Source: Epichloe hybrida (lineage: Eukaryota; Ascomycota; Sordariomycetes; Hypocreales; Clavicipitaceae). From it: a stretch of 64,000 nucleotides of DNA. Below are positions 45,533-57,698 of the stretch, piece after piece; within the stretch, counting starts at the first letter, position 1; each line of letters begins with the position of its first letter. Position numbers and translations under genes: made by a program. Where the stretch lies: the NCBI GenBank assembly GCA_019022495.1, contig JAFEKR010000007.1, positions 992,001 to 1,056,000 of the forward strand, given 5' to 3'. Below the pieces are notes generated by a model. The model saw nothing but the letters and a program-made list of their open reading frames with translations. It ran no database searches and was not told the origin of the DNA.

Positions 45533-47211
45533 ATACCTGTTTCTGTTCTCGCTACGGCGAAAGGGGAAGGGGGGAGCGTAGCATCGTTACCTACCAACGC
45601 ACCCCCGCCAAAGACATGACTTTGACACGGAGTTGGATCTATGCCAGGTAGCCAGGTATCTATCTGCCTTGAGTGAACTTCACCAGGTCGATATGAATAA
45701 AGTTGCTTGCCAAATGCACCGTCTTAAAATACATGAAGAGACAATTTTTCTTGATACCAGGTCTAGTGTATTTACGAAAGAATCAGCGGGTGTGTATCGA
45801 TCCCATGCCATTGACAATGCGATAAAAAGTCGCTACCTTACGCCCTTTCCTTGTCTTACGTCTCCAAAACTAATCATCGATTTCTTCACGACTTATTATT
45901 ACGACTAGGTGATGGAGCATGCGACAAGCCCATTGGCGCAGTGCAACTAACCGTTAAGGGCTAATTATAGTGAGCGGACAGGGCTTAGCATGCTGCCCTT
46001 TCCTGTTTTGGGCCTAGTCGTTATGGACGGAGTACACTTTCCCCCTTAATTATTTTACAAATCCACATGCCCCACTTTTTGTTTCTCTCTAATGTTTCTC
46101 TCTAACAGCTACAAGTAGCTGTAAGTGTACTAATATTACCCCTGTATTGTTTCAGAGAGCCAGAAGGAAAATATATAGGGTATATTACGCTACTAGAAGA
46201 TATATAATTTTTTATAGAAAGTGTGAGGGAATTTAGGTACTTACTAATCCTAGCCCCTATCTCTCTTATTCCCTTTCTAGCACCTAATTCGCTCAATCCT
46301 CCCTGTTATGTAGATCTATAAAATGATTCAGGGGGTGCACTGTACGTACGGAGTACATATGGACGTGCTGTGCTACATATTCATATCATCTTACGGAGTA
46401 CTCCGTACATATGTACATACAGTTTTCTCATCATGACATGCTCCAGAGAACGTGCGTGCATGAGTCAGTCAGTCAGTCAGTCTCCATCGTGAGCTTCCTC
46501 TTTTGATGCACAGTACACACAGTACGGAGTACACGGTCACGGACAACTGTATGTAATAGCGGCAGGCGCGCAGGCTGTGTTCTGCCAGGCCCACCCGCAC
46601 TTGCTCCGAGAAGCAAGCAAAAGCAACCAACATCGATTTGTGCCACGGACCGGTTGGTTGACGTTGTTACACCTGCCCCCAGCTGCCAGCTGCCAGCTGC
46701 CAAGCTATTGTTGCTTCCTCCGAGTATTACACAGGGTCAGCACCAGCCACCTCCATGACGATCAACAACGGGGTGCTTGAGCCTGGCTGGCAGGCACCCT
46801 GGCTGGTGCCTGGACGCGGGCGAACCGAACAATGAATCGCAATCGCACGGAGCCGTCTCAGTCTCACCCAACGCCAAGCCAACTCCACCTGACCTGGGCG
46901 AGAGACTGAAGAATTGTATTACCGAGTACCACCTGTGGACATGGTATATGGTTTATGGTTTATGGTCCAGGCGCAATCGCTTAGAAACATCCATGAGAGG
47001 GAAGACTTTCTTGGATCATCGTCTCTCCTGCATCAATGTCTGATTCCAGTCACGGCGGCCCAATCCCATTGCAGAGCAAGCCGTCTTCGATGAGGCCCTC
47101 GGCAGCAACCTCGCACTACACACGATACGATACGATACGATTCGATACAATACTCGTCGACCATCTCGCCTCGTGGCCAACTGCCACTGAAGCATCCGGA
47201 TCGGCTGCACA
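45533..47211. other. Spacer with AT-rich patch
   Basis: About 1.7 kb. The stretch 46030-46330 is much richer in A+T than its surroundings, with several ACGGAGTAC / GTACTCCGT palindromic motifs around 46038-46410, an (AGTC)n run near 46462-46482 and a (GATAC)n run at 47122-47153. No gene; possibly a relic of a mutated mobile element. Confidence 0.5.
47122..47153. repeat. (GATAC)n microsatellite
   Basis: Five to six units, one with a T-for-A change (GATTC), 60 bases before the truncated sulfatase-family ATG. Confidence 0.75.
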
Positions 47212-48468
47212 ATGGCTCCGAGTCAGCGTCGCGATGCTCCTCCAGAACATTCTCATGGATGGTGCCATGTACGAAACGGCGCACAAGTTCTAGCTAGTCG
47301 ACTCGCGAGCCGAAGAACTGCTGCCAGCATTGCTTCCCGCTTCGCCAATCGACGATTCGCTTTTGCGCTTGCTGTCGTGTCGGTGCTAGGCGCCAAGACT
47401 GTACACATTCATACGCATGCCACTGCACTGTCGAGGGTGCACTTGCTTCGCTGGGGCTACTCGTTCTTTGCCCAGAATCTATTCCTGCTTCTTTTGATAC
47501 GTTTATTACTGGACAGTTGGATCTTGGCCGTTGTGCGCCCCATCAGGTCGCTTGCCACCTTTGGCGCGAGCGTCCTCTTGTCCATTGTCGTTGCACTCGG
47601 CGTCTTCAACGTTTCTTTCTTTGTCGTTTCCGGATCGGAAATCCACTGGCGCAACATTGGCCTGGCTGGCGATCCCTCATCATGGTCCATGTTCCTTTCC
47701 GGCATCTTTTCCCTGGTGCTGGTCGCTCTTTTGGGCTTGGCGGCTAGCTGGGTGCTGCAGGACGCCTCCTTCGCTCTGTTCGGCTTTGGATGCGATTTGG
47801 TCAAGTGGCCCGTAGCAGCTGTACTACGAAGAACTCCCGCGGCGGATCGCCTGGCCGTCCACGGAACCAGTTACGGCCAGATCCCCCAGCATGATGTCGA
47901 ATACGGTACGAAGGGCGACTATGACTACAGCGATGACGGGTCGCTATCCGGCATCTCGCCAGCAAAGTCTGAGCCACAAAAGTTCAGCCTCAGACAAGGA
48001 ATGAAGCTACTGTTTCACCTGTTTATTGCTTGCGCATTGGCCGGCCAGGTGGTTTGCTTCGCTATTCGACCCCACGAGAGCTCTCTGATCTTCATGTCCT
48101 GGACATCGGCACTTCTGCCATTCGTGGACTTTTCCGACTCGTCTCCAAATCTGAAAAACATGAAGCCTGTATATAATTCCGGGATTGGCCGCCGATGGGA
48201 TAATCTCACAGCCGTCCACAACATCTCATCACCGGCCGGACTTCCCTGGTCACTGGCTCGAACCATGGGCTTCTGGCAGCGCTATGTCCCCGACCGTCAC
48301 TACAGCGCAGCCCATGATAAGAATATTTCATCATACATTCGTAATTTCTACCTGGTTGCGCAGGGGGCTTCGCTATCAAGCAGTAGTATTCTTCTAAGTC
48401 ATCGTCTGCATCTGGCTTTTCTATCACCGTTGCTTCGAAATCAGCTCCTCCTGAGCGCGCATGTCTGA
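47212..48468 (+). pseudogene. Membrane sulfatase-family protein, N-terminal fragment
   Basis: ATG 47212. The fragment has four to five hydrophobic helices (FALAVVSVLGAK, NLFLLLLIRLLLDSW, FGASVLLSIVVALGVFNVSFF, FLSGIFSLVLVALLGLAASWV, and LLFHLFIACALAGQVVCF), then DNLTAVHNISSPAGLP and RYVPDRHYSAAHD. This is the N-terminal membrane part of large fungal sulfatase/phosphoethanolamine-transferase-like proteins of about 800-900 residues, whose catalytic alkaline-phosphatase-fold domain should follow. Here, right after SAAHD (about 48315), similarity stops, 50 unrelated residues follow, and the ORF runs into the antisense 3' end of the NRPS gene. The catalytic domain is absent, so the gene is truncated. 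Confidence 0.72.
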
Positions 48469-51400
48469 ACTGTGCAAAACTTGCTCCATCGTTATATCTA
48501 TTCCCGCATCTCGGTAATATTTGGCGAGACCGTGCGCGGCAACCAGATTCCCCCATACCTCGAAGAAGGGTGTTCTCTCAGACCAGTACACTGCAATGCT
48601 CTCTGGGTTGCATGCTAGTATGTCTGTCCAGGCAGACTCCACAAGCTTTTCAGTATCCTCAAGAGGCCTTTCTCGAGAACTTGTGACACCGTTTGTTAGC
48701 GGAGGTGGTTCAGACGTAGCTGCCCCGGAATCAACGGGAACAGGGATGGCCGCAGGCGAAGCTGGAAGCGACATCGGAATCGCCGGGAGGTTTGCCACGT
48801 CCAGGGGTTGAAGCTCGACCGACTCATCGATTTCATGGTGAAACTCCTGGACATGGTACACCAAACGATCCAACATCTTCTGCGCCAAAGAATCGGGAAT
48901 TGCTGCTTTGCAAAAGTCAAGAGCAATGAAGGTCTTCTCTGGACCAACCGGCGTGCTGTAAATCGTGATGTCGTGGCGGTCCGCTGGAGGACGGATCTCG
49001 TCAACCTCAAAGCTGTGAGTCTCATCCAGGCTAAAGTTTGCGATTTCTTCGCCAAGATTCTCGTACTCGACAAGTGTGCTCAGGCGCTCCCATGGGCTCC
49101 AGTCTGTACACTCTTCCACGATTCGCTTGAAGCGGAAGCTCTCGAAACTCACTGCCTCGAAATACTGCCCCTGAACTTGTTGCAGTAGCTGTCGTCGCGT
49201 AATATTGTCCTCGAGACGCACGCGGACTGGAATGTTGTCTATGCAGGCCCCTGTTACGTGCTCTACGCCAGGATACATGGCGTTGCGACCCCAGATGACG
49301 GAGCCAAACACAATGTCTTTGCTCCCAGACATTTCTGCCAGCACGAGAGACCAGGCAGTTTTGATGGTGGTACCGATGGTGATTTCGGCGTCAGAACGAA
49401 CGGTGCCGGTGTCAATGATGGTTTCCACCTGGCCATCAAGCACGTATTTCCACGGAATGCTTGTGTGCCGGAAGACCGATGTCATGGAGGAGCCGGCAAG
49501 GGTTTTTTGCCAGAAAACCTTGGCTGCTTCCTCATTGTGACTTGCTGCGAAATGTGTGTATCCTGGGAAAGAAGCCGTGGGGAGAAGATTTTGGCCAGTG
49601 AATGCGAGACCGAGTTCCTTGCAGAGTCTTATCTGGCTGACTCCATCGTACTGCAAATGAGATGCACGCAGAATAAGGGTTTTGGTCGCTCCGTCCTGAC
49701 CCCGAATCAGCCAGCATTTCAGCAGTGACCGAGAAATATCCACGGGGCTAGGAGCATCTGCCTCTATTATTGCAGCTGCGGTCTTCGTGGTGTCCCTAGA
49801 ATACAGGCAATGTATGACGTCCATGGGCAGTCGGTTCATGACGACTTGGAAGACCCTCTTGCCGTGGGCTAGGTAGACTGTCCGCAAGATATCATGATGT
49901 TTGACCAACCGCTCCATGGCGTGCTGCAAACGGACGGCATCAACGCCAGTGCCAGAAAAGTTGAATGTGAGGTAATTTGTTCCACCGCGCGTTTTGAGTG
50001 AAGACCACGCAAGATTCTCAATTTGATAGTCAGTGGCCAGAGCAACGTCTTGTATGTCCTCGACTTCTACGCCCAGTCGCTGCGCAATCACATCAGACAC
50101 AAAGTCGTCTCCGAGCTCCTTTGGAAGCGTTGAGAAAGCTTGGTACGCCAAGGGTTGTTCCGGTTGAGCTGAACCGTCCGTGCTTCGCTTCACGCCTTCC
50201 AAAAGGGACGCCAGTTGCGCCAGCCGAGGGTTGTTGAGAACCTCTGTGACGGTGAGCGGGAAGCCCTCGTGGGCAGCTGTGACGGCGAATTTCATGGCAA
50301 GAATGGAATTCCCCCCCAACCAGAAAAAGCTATCGTCTCGGCCAATGTTTTCTACTGGAACCCCGAGCAGTTCCGACCAGAGCGACGCAACTTTGACTTC
50401 CAACTCGGTCTGCGGCGCAATCTTGGTTTGGGCGAGGGAGGACGAATAAGCCAGTAGTTCCGGCTCCGTCAAGGACTCACAAGCAATCTTTAGCGCCCGC
50501 CTGTTTGCCTTGCCTGACGCATTCGTCGGCATGTACTCCAGGGGCAAGTAAAGAGATGGGACAAAGTGCGTTGGTAAGCGGTTCGCCAGATAAGCCTCCA
50601 TATCAGCTGCCTTGGCTCTGGACTGATCCGATGCAGGCTTGAACGGGATATTCTCCACGATAGTTGCAGATTCGTTGCTTTCATTGACGAATGCCACGAG
50701 TATTTTCTGTGTTGGGCGGTAAGAAGGCGCAATCATGTCCACGACTGAGCCTGCATGAGAGGCGCTCAGATTCCGATTGATGTGGTACTCAATTTCGCCG
50801 AGCTCGATTCTATGGCCTCTTATCTTGACTTGCGTATCCCGACGTCCCACAAATTCTACGCTGCCATCCGACGTGTAGCGAGCCAAATCACCCGAGTAAT
50901 AGATTCGTTGATGCCTCTCTTCAGTTCGCAACCACGGGATATAGTTCCTGAAAGAGTCTGCGTTGCGTGAGTCGTCCTTTAGATATCCTCTTGCGACCGT
51001 CGGTCCTTGGAAAGCAAGTTCGCCCACTGTTCCTATCGGAGCAAGTCGCTCGCGGTTGTCAACTCGAACAATCCAGATATTGACTGCTTTCATAGCTCGA
51101 CCCAGGTGCGATGGATCCCGGTTCCCCTTTGACCACGAATGAGCGGTTGATTCCACAGAGTTCTCAGAAGGCCCATAGATATTGATGAGCTCTACTTTGT
51201 CTGCCCACGAATCTATGATATCGGAAGTAGCTGCCTCGCCCCACGTACAGAGCACATTGAGAGAGGGGATTTCCTCTGGCTTGAGTGTTCGGGTCAGGGT
51301 TGGTGTCAAGCCCATCCAATTTACCTGGAAGTCTCTTATGGCGCCTGCCAAGTCGTTCAACGGCGCTGTTCAGAGGCAATGCAGACGCAGCCACCTGCAA

Positions 51401-52870
51401 GAAGTGGCGTTATGATCTCGACAAGAATGGCGTCAAAACTATGGCTGGCAAACTCCAAAACTCGGGAGTCTCCATTGACGTGACAAGATTCATGCTGAGA
51501 TACAGCGCTCGCCATGTAAGTGCGGTGCTCCAACATGATACCCTTGGGTGTGCCAGTACTACCGGACGTGAACTGGATATATGCGACATCATCTGGCTTG
51601 ACCTTGGACGAAGTAAATCTCTCGACTGTACCGGGCTCCGAAGATACATCCAGGGGGAAATGAGCGTCGTCAACAACAACCTTGGTAATAGCACTATCCC
51701 CTAGCGATGACTGCAGCGAGTCTTCTAGGTCTTGCCCGACAAGCAGGATCCTCACGCCAGTGATGCCCAGGATATAAAGCGATCTTTCTTCCGGATAGTC
51801 GTGGTTCAGTGCGACAGCAGAGGCGCCAGACTTGAGAATTCCCAGCAAAGCAACAATTGTCCATTTGGACTTGTGAAAGAGAAATGCAACAGTGGATCCT
51901 ACATCAGCTCCGAGCTCACAGAGCTTCCACGCGACGCGGGACGAGAGGACATGGAGCTCACGGTGTGTGAAATCGCCGTCCCAGGCGCAGACAGCAGGAC
52001 TATCAGGACGCTCTTCTGCTCGTTTGCGGATCTCATCATGGAGGCAGGTTCGATATGAGCCCAAGTCTCTGTCATTCCAACGTGCAATCTCCACGGCGTC
52101 AGAAGGCGGGAGCAAGTCAAGGTCGCACAGTCGCTCATCCGGACTTTTTACGAGGGCCGTGATGGTTTGAGAAACCAAGCCAGCGAGCCTCTTTGCCCAT
52201 ATCGTCGCTTCCTTGTAGGCAGGACAGGTAATGTTGATGGTTTGCTCGGACAAGTCAACCTCCACTATAACGTGTGCTGCACTTGTTCCAGTTGCCTACA
52301 GTCCGAGAGGGAGTGTTTATTAGCGAGAAAATTCACTCCGTAGAAGGAAAAAAAAACAAAGTCTTCCACGCGACTCACACGCGAAGTCTCAACATTCACA
52401 GACTTGCTGTCTGGTCTAGTCTCAGTGCCTGCCCATTCGAGACCGGGCGATTGGCCGTGAATGGCCAGTATCACGTCGAAGAGACCTGCAGAGTCAATCA
52501 GGTCAAGCAGGCTCCTGGAGGAGCACGCAGCTGTCAAATCTATCTCCTGGAGCTCTCGTAGTAATCGAGCGACGGTTTGATCCGGGTCCAAATGACAGCG
52601 CAGCACGCTTTGCGCGCCGTCCGCTCTAACACCTACACATGCCTCACCCACGCCAGCATGGGCGCCAACGGCGATATAGCAGGCCAGCTTGACTACCGTC
52701 GACTCTGTTGCACGCTGGGATTGGCAGAAATTTGACAAGGACACTTTGTCCACAGAAAGCCGGGTTGTGGCGGCTTGACCTAGAGCTGAACCATTCTCCT
52801 TCTTGTTGAGGACACGGCAAGCATCCCAGGTTGCCCATGGGGACTGCTCCTCGTTCGGCACAGATCCCAT
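48424..52870 (-). CDS. Nonribosomal peptide synthetase, partial C-A-T-C-T*, with frame break
   Basis: Starts at ATG 52870 (MGSVPNEEQSPWATWDA); exon 1 52870-52379, intron GTGAGT...TGTAG, exon 2 from 52295. An N-terminal partial C-like region is followed by an A domain: A3 QFTSGSTGTPKGIMLEH, A5 NIYGPSENSVES, A7 YYSGDLARY, A8 RIELGEIE, A10 NASGKANRRAL. The T domain is intact (FFWLGGNSILAMK). The C domain has KHHDILRT and SHLQYDG (catalytic second His kept). The last T-like domain reads FFEVWGNLVAA, lacking the phosphopantetheine Ser. No thioesterase or reductase follows. At about 51362, between CIASEQ and NDLAGAI, the frame is lost by one base, splitting the A domain. Product unknown. Confidence 0.85.
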
Positions 52871-53509
52871 CGAGATGTATATTGTAAGGCTCCTGCAGCA
52901 AAAAAGTGAAGAGCCTTGTCCGATGTTATTTCGGAGCTGCGTTTTATGGTACATGCAATGAGTCCGGCCTGGACCGGGCTTGGCATAAATGGGTTATTAG
53001 AACAATCATTAGGATCAGCTTAGTCGCCGAGGCACTACACTCATAATCTACGTCAAAGTATTCAGCTTCACCATTACTTTGGGCTCTCGTGCAGCAACGA
53101 GAGCCCATCCAATGGGCTAATTGCGACCCAGGAGATCTGGAGCTAGACCGTACTAGATATAGATATATCCATCGAACCAATCGGCCGTTGTCTGTGGGCG
53201 CCAAGTTGGCCAGCTACATACTTTATCGGCACAGTCATCAACTCTTTGCTGACGGGACGAGACGTCACTCTGCTTCTCTCCTTGGCGTTCCCTGCTCGGC
53301 ATCACGGAGCTGGCCAGGTTGATGCTTACGGCGATGACTCCTTCTCGCCCGGGCCAGCAGCTTGCAAGATCGGCGCCCCAGTTAGTAGTAGACCAAACGT
53401 CCGACATTGACAGCATGTGGCCGTCGTCTAGTCACATGGCCAAGCTGTAAAGTCTCTGCTCGGCTTGGATTATCCGTGAATCTTCGTGATAACCCTCGTC
53501 GCCGACAAA
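52871..53509. promoter_or_regulatory. Bidirectional promoter between NRPS and ABC transporter
   Basis: A 639-bp divergent intergenic region. It holds two CCAAT boxes (about 53109 and 53176) and a perfect inverted repeat listed next. Sharing one promoter suggests coordinated expression of synthetase and exporter. Confidence 0.65.
53081..53106. promoter_or_regulatory. Perfect inverted repeat 10-6-10 in shared promoter
   Basis: Left arm GGGCTCTCGT (53081-53090), spacer GCAGCA, right arm ACGAGAGCCC (53097-53106), with no mismatch. It lies about a third of the way from the NRPS start to the ABC start. A dyad of this size in a divergent promoter is a good operator candidate; the arms contain TCTCG, which resembles part of the tox-box bound by ToxE-type regulators. 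DNA binding is inferred. Confidence 0.6.
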
Positions 53510-56500
53510 ATGAGCAGCAGCAACCCTGGTGGCCTGGATACTGCCAATGGTGCCAATGGTGCTTCTCGTCAAGCCAGCGCCAACCACGACGCCAAAGCGC
53601 AGACAAAGAAGAGCAATAGTGAAGATGCTCAGCGGGAAGCAAAAGATATTCTGGAGCAACAGATACACTTCCAAGACTACAAAGCATCTTTCCTGGATCT
53701 GTACGAGTCGGCGACCGTCTTTGATCTCGTCTTAATCGGGGTTAGCACCGTGGCTGCCATCATTGCCGGCGCCTTGCATCCCACCGCACCAGTACGTTAT
53801 AGTTGAGAAAGTTGCTTTGTTATGATTTTCCATGCTCGTCCTGTCCCACACACTTACCCACGAGCACAGATTGTAAACGCATGTCTGGTAGAGTTTCTCG
53901 CCAGGGCTCGGACTGAGGGCGATGCCGTCGCCGCACCCCTTCACCAGTTCACGCTCTACTATGTCTACATTTTTTTCCTGTCTCTTGCTACCTGGACGGT
54001 TGCAAACAGCGGATTCTCATACTCGGCGAGTCGCATCACTCGCAGCATCAGGTCACAATACCTGGCCGCTGTTCTCAGACAGAACATTGCCATCTTCGAC
54101 GCTGGGGGCACTGAAGACATATTGGCAAACCTGACCACTAATGCCGACTTAATCCAGAATGCCCTGTCGTCGAAACTTGCCATCACAATCGCAGCATTCG
54201 GCAACCTAGCCGGTACGGTCGCCGTCTGCCATGCCCTTGACTCGGTGCTAGCTCGTATCCTCTCGTGGTCATTTGTTGTCGGTACCCTCGTGCTGATATT
54301 GACTGGGAAGGCTACAGCGCGGTACAGTGTACGATCAATTGAGCACAGCTCGGCTGGGGCTGCCGTCGTGGACGAGGCGTTCGGGGCCATCAAGACCACT
54401 ACCGCCCTCGGCTTGCAGAAACAAGTCTACAATGCTTACATGAGATGTGTGGAGAGTTCATCCAAAGACGGCTTCCTGCTAAAGATGCTCACCTCTTGCA
54501 TGGTTAGCCTTTGTGCCTCTTCAGGGTATGTCAATGTGGCCCTGGGCTTCTGGCAAGGCTCAGTGAGACTTGCCAACGGGGTTACACCTTTCCGAAACAT
54601 TGTTGCCATTGCCATCGTGCTCAAGTCGGCAGCATTTGTCGTCTTCAATGTCGGATCCAATCTGGAAGCCTTTCAGATGACTGTTGCAGTCATGGGTCGC
54701 ATTCATCGAATCATGCGGCGCGGGTCTCCCATTGATATCTCTTCAACTCAGGGTCAATCCTCCGAGAACATAGATGGAACCATTGCCTTCAAGCATGTCA
54801 GCCACGTATATCCGCACCGGCAGAATGTTACTGTTCTCAACGACGTGAACATCACGTTTCCAGCCGGCAAGACAGTAGCCTTGGTGGGACCGTCGGGCTC
54901 CGGGAAGAGCTCCGTTGCAAGTTTGATCATGCAGTTCTATAGACCCGTGGCAGGAACCATCACAATCGACGGCACGGATATTTCTGCGTTTAACCTGAAG
55001 TCCATCCGCCAAAAGCTTCGCCTCGTCAGTCAAGAGCCATTCCTGTTCAACACGACCATCTTTCGAAACATCGAGTACGGGCTCCTCGGAGACGAGGCGA
55101 AATGCCTATCCCTGGAGCAAAAGACAAAGTTGGTGCACGAAGCAGCCAAGGCGGCGCAGATCCACGACTTCATTGTGGATAATTTGCCACGGGGATATGA
55201 TACGCTGGCGGGTGAACGGGGTTCCAAGTTGTCTGGCGGTCAGATTCAGAGGATAGCAATTGCAAGGGCCATCGTAGGAAGGCCTCGTGTTCTGATTCTC
55301 GACGAGGCGACTTCAGCGCTTGATGGCGAAACAGAGTCCAAAGTACTCGTCTCGTTGAAAGAAAGTTGCCAAAACTGCACCGTGGTCGTCATTGCGCATC
55401 GGCTGTCCACCATTCGCGACGCCGACAAAATCGTCGTGTTGCAAGCGGGGCGACTTGTCGAGGAGGGCAAGCATAATGACCTCATTAATGCCGGGTCGAT
55501 CTATTCCAGTCTTTGGAACGCCCAGCAGACCGTTGGTATTGTCACAGATTCAGACAGCCCTGGGGATTCGTCTTCACGCCGAGAAGGCGGTCATGGGAAT
55601 CATCACGGGGAAGACTTGTCGCTGCAGGGCGGGCGGGAACCCGACGCGAAACAGGATAGAGTGCCATCACTGGTTTCTCTTCTCAAGCTGGCTTGGCAGC
55701 TCAATCGGCAAGATCGTTGGTTGGCTTTTCTGGGCTTGGCATGTTCGCTCGTCGCTGGACTCGAGGAGCCCATGTCCGCCATCCTGTTTGGCAAAACCGT
55801 CACGGCCCTGTCGCAGCCGCTATCGGGCTCAGCAAAAGTTTTCATGGTGTCGATCGTGACCGAGTATGCCGGCCTATTCTGTGCCCTTGCTTTCGCGTCG
55901 TTCGTCTTTCTCGGAGCCGAGGGCATCATTTTCGCCTGGTGTTCCGAACGGATGCTTCTCCGCGCTCGGGGCATGGCACTTCAACAACTACTGAGAATGG
56001 ACATGTCCTTTTTCGATCGGCCTGGCAATTCGGCGGGCTCTTTGTCATGCTTTCTGGCCAGTTCGATTCAGGACCTGGCTGGCATCAGCGGGTCAGCACT
56101 CAGCGTCATTCTCCTATGTTCCTCCACGGCCTTGTGCGGGATCATTACTGGGATGGTGTTTGGCGGGAAACTCGCAAGCCTTTGCTTACTTCTTTATCCA
56201 GCCCTAGCTGCTTCTGGCTACTTTGGTGAGTGGCTAGTAGGCGAGCTCGAGGGCCATTCGTCGTCTTTCAGCAACGAAGCCGTGGAACTGGCCAGCGAGT
56301 CTTTGCAGGGCATCCGCACCGTAGCAGCATTGTCCAGAGAGGACGCACTTCTGGCGGAGTTCGATGCCTTGCTCCAAGCGTCAAGGTCTCGTTCGCTCAA
56401 AGCCTCGGTACAAACCTCATTCCTCTATGCCATGGCCCAGGCAATATACTACGCCGGAATGGCCTTGACTTTCTGGTACGGAAGCAAGCTCATCATCCGA

Positions 56501-57613
56501 CACGAATACTCGCTCAACCAATTCATTGTTGTGCAATCATGCATGCTCATGAGTGCTTATTCAGCCGGGCTTGTGTTCTCATGGACACCAAGCATCGGCA
56601 AAGCGAAACATGCGGCAGCCAGGCTGCACATGCTCATGTCGGAAACGTCATCGGAAACAGAGATTCAATCTCAGCCTTCGGTGACAGCGAGAGGAGACGA
56701 CTTTTCAAAAGACGAGGCAAAAGTTTCTGTTGTTGCCGACTCGATGAACGACTGCATCGACTTCGACTCGGTGGCATTTGCCTATCCTGCGCGCCCGAAC
56801 ACGCAGGTGCTTACAAATATTACCCTCAGCATCCCTGGTGGCGCGAACGTGGCTTTTGTGGGACCCACAGGATCTGGCAAAAGCACCATTGTCTCGCTTA
56901 TCCAACGGTTCTACAATCCTACAGATGGCCAGATCAGGATTGGTGGAATCGCCGTCTCTTCTTTCCCGATATCTGATTATCGCTGTTGCATCGGATATGT
57001 CAGCCAGGATCCTATTCTCCTCAGCGGTTCCATCCGGACAAATCTCCTGGCTGGACTCGTAGACAATGACGAAGCCAATAGTATACCTTCTGATTCAGTG
57101 TTGGCAGAAGTCTGTCAGCAAGCCGATATTTATGACTTGATCCAAAGTTTACCGTACGTGTTGCATCTGCAGATCCCCAGGGTACAATATTCAATTTTTT
57201 TTCTTGGCAAGATGTCGTTTTTTTTTTTTTTTTTTTTTTTTCCTCACTGACCTGCTATCAGGGACGGCTTCGACACCAGTATCGGAACTCGTGGAATGCA
57301 GCTGAGCGTTGGCCAAAAGCAACGTCTAGCCATGGCCAGAGCATTGTTGCGACGCCCTCGTATTCTTTTACTGGATGAGGCCACATCATCGCTGGATTCT
57401 CTATCAGAATCATCTATCCAAGGAGTTCTGGAGAAGAGCAGCAAGGGCCGGACCACAATAAGCATCACGCACAGGCTTCGGACCGTGACCAAGGCAGATC
57501 GGATCTACTTCCTGAACAAGGGCCGCATTGTCGAAGAGGGCAGCCATTCAGAGCTAATGGGGCGTAGAGGAGAATACTACAGCATGTATATTGCGAGCAA
57601 TACTGGTGACTGA
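53510..57613 (+). CDS. ABC-B (MDR/P-glycoprotein type) full transporter
   Basis: Exons 53510-53791, 53870-57153 and 57262-57613 give 1305 residues in TMD-NBD-TMD-NBD order. NBD1: Walker [10 protein letters not shown], signature [14 protein letters not shown], Walker [14 protein letters not shown]-loop IAHRLST. NBD2: Walker [10 protein letters not shown], signature [14 protein letters not shown], Walker [14 protein letters not shown]-loop ITHRLRT. The second signature has Val instead of Gly (LSVGQ), a common asymmetry. Known role: ATP-driven export of lipophilic compounds at the plasma membrane. Divergent pairing with the NRPS suggests product export or self-protection. Intron 2 carries a long poly-T (57218-57241). 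Confidence 0.94.
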
Positions 57614-57698
57614 GGTCTAGATACCGTAGCTGGAATTTCATATAAAAGAGACTGAAGGGCGTGTCTAACGAGGTTTCTCAGTTCAATCTAATTTTTTT

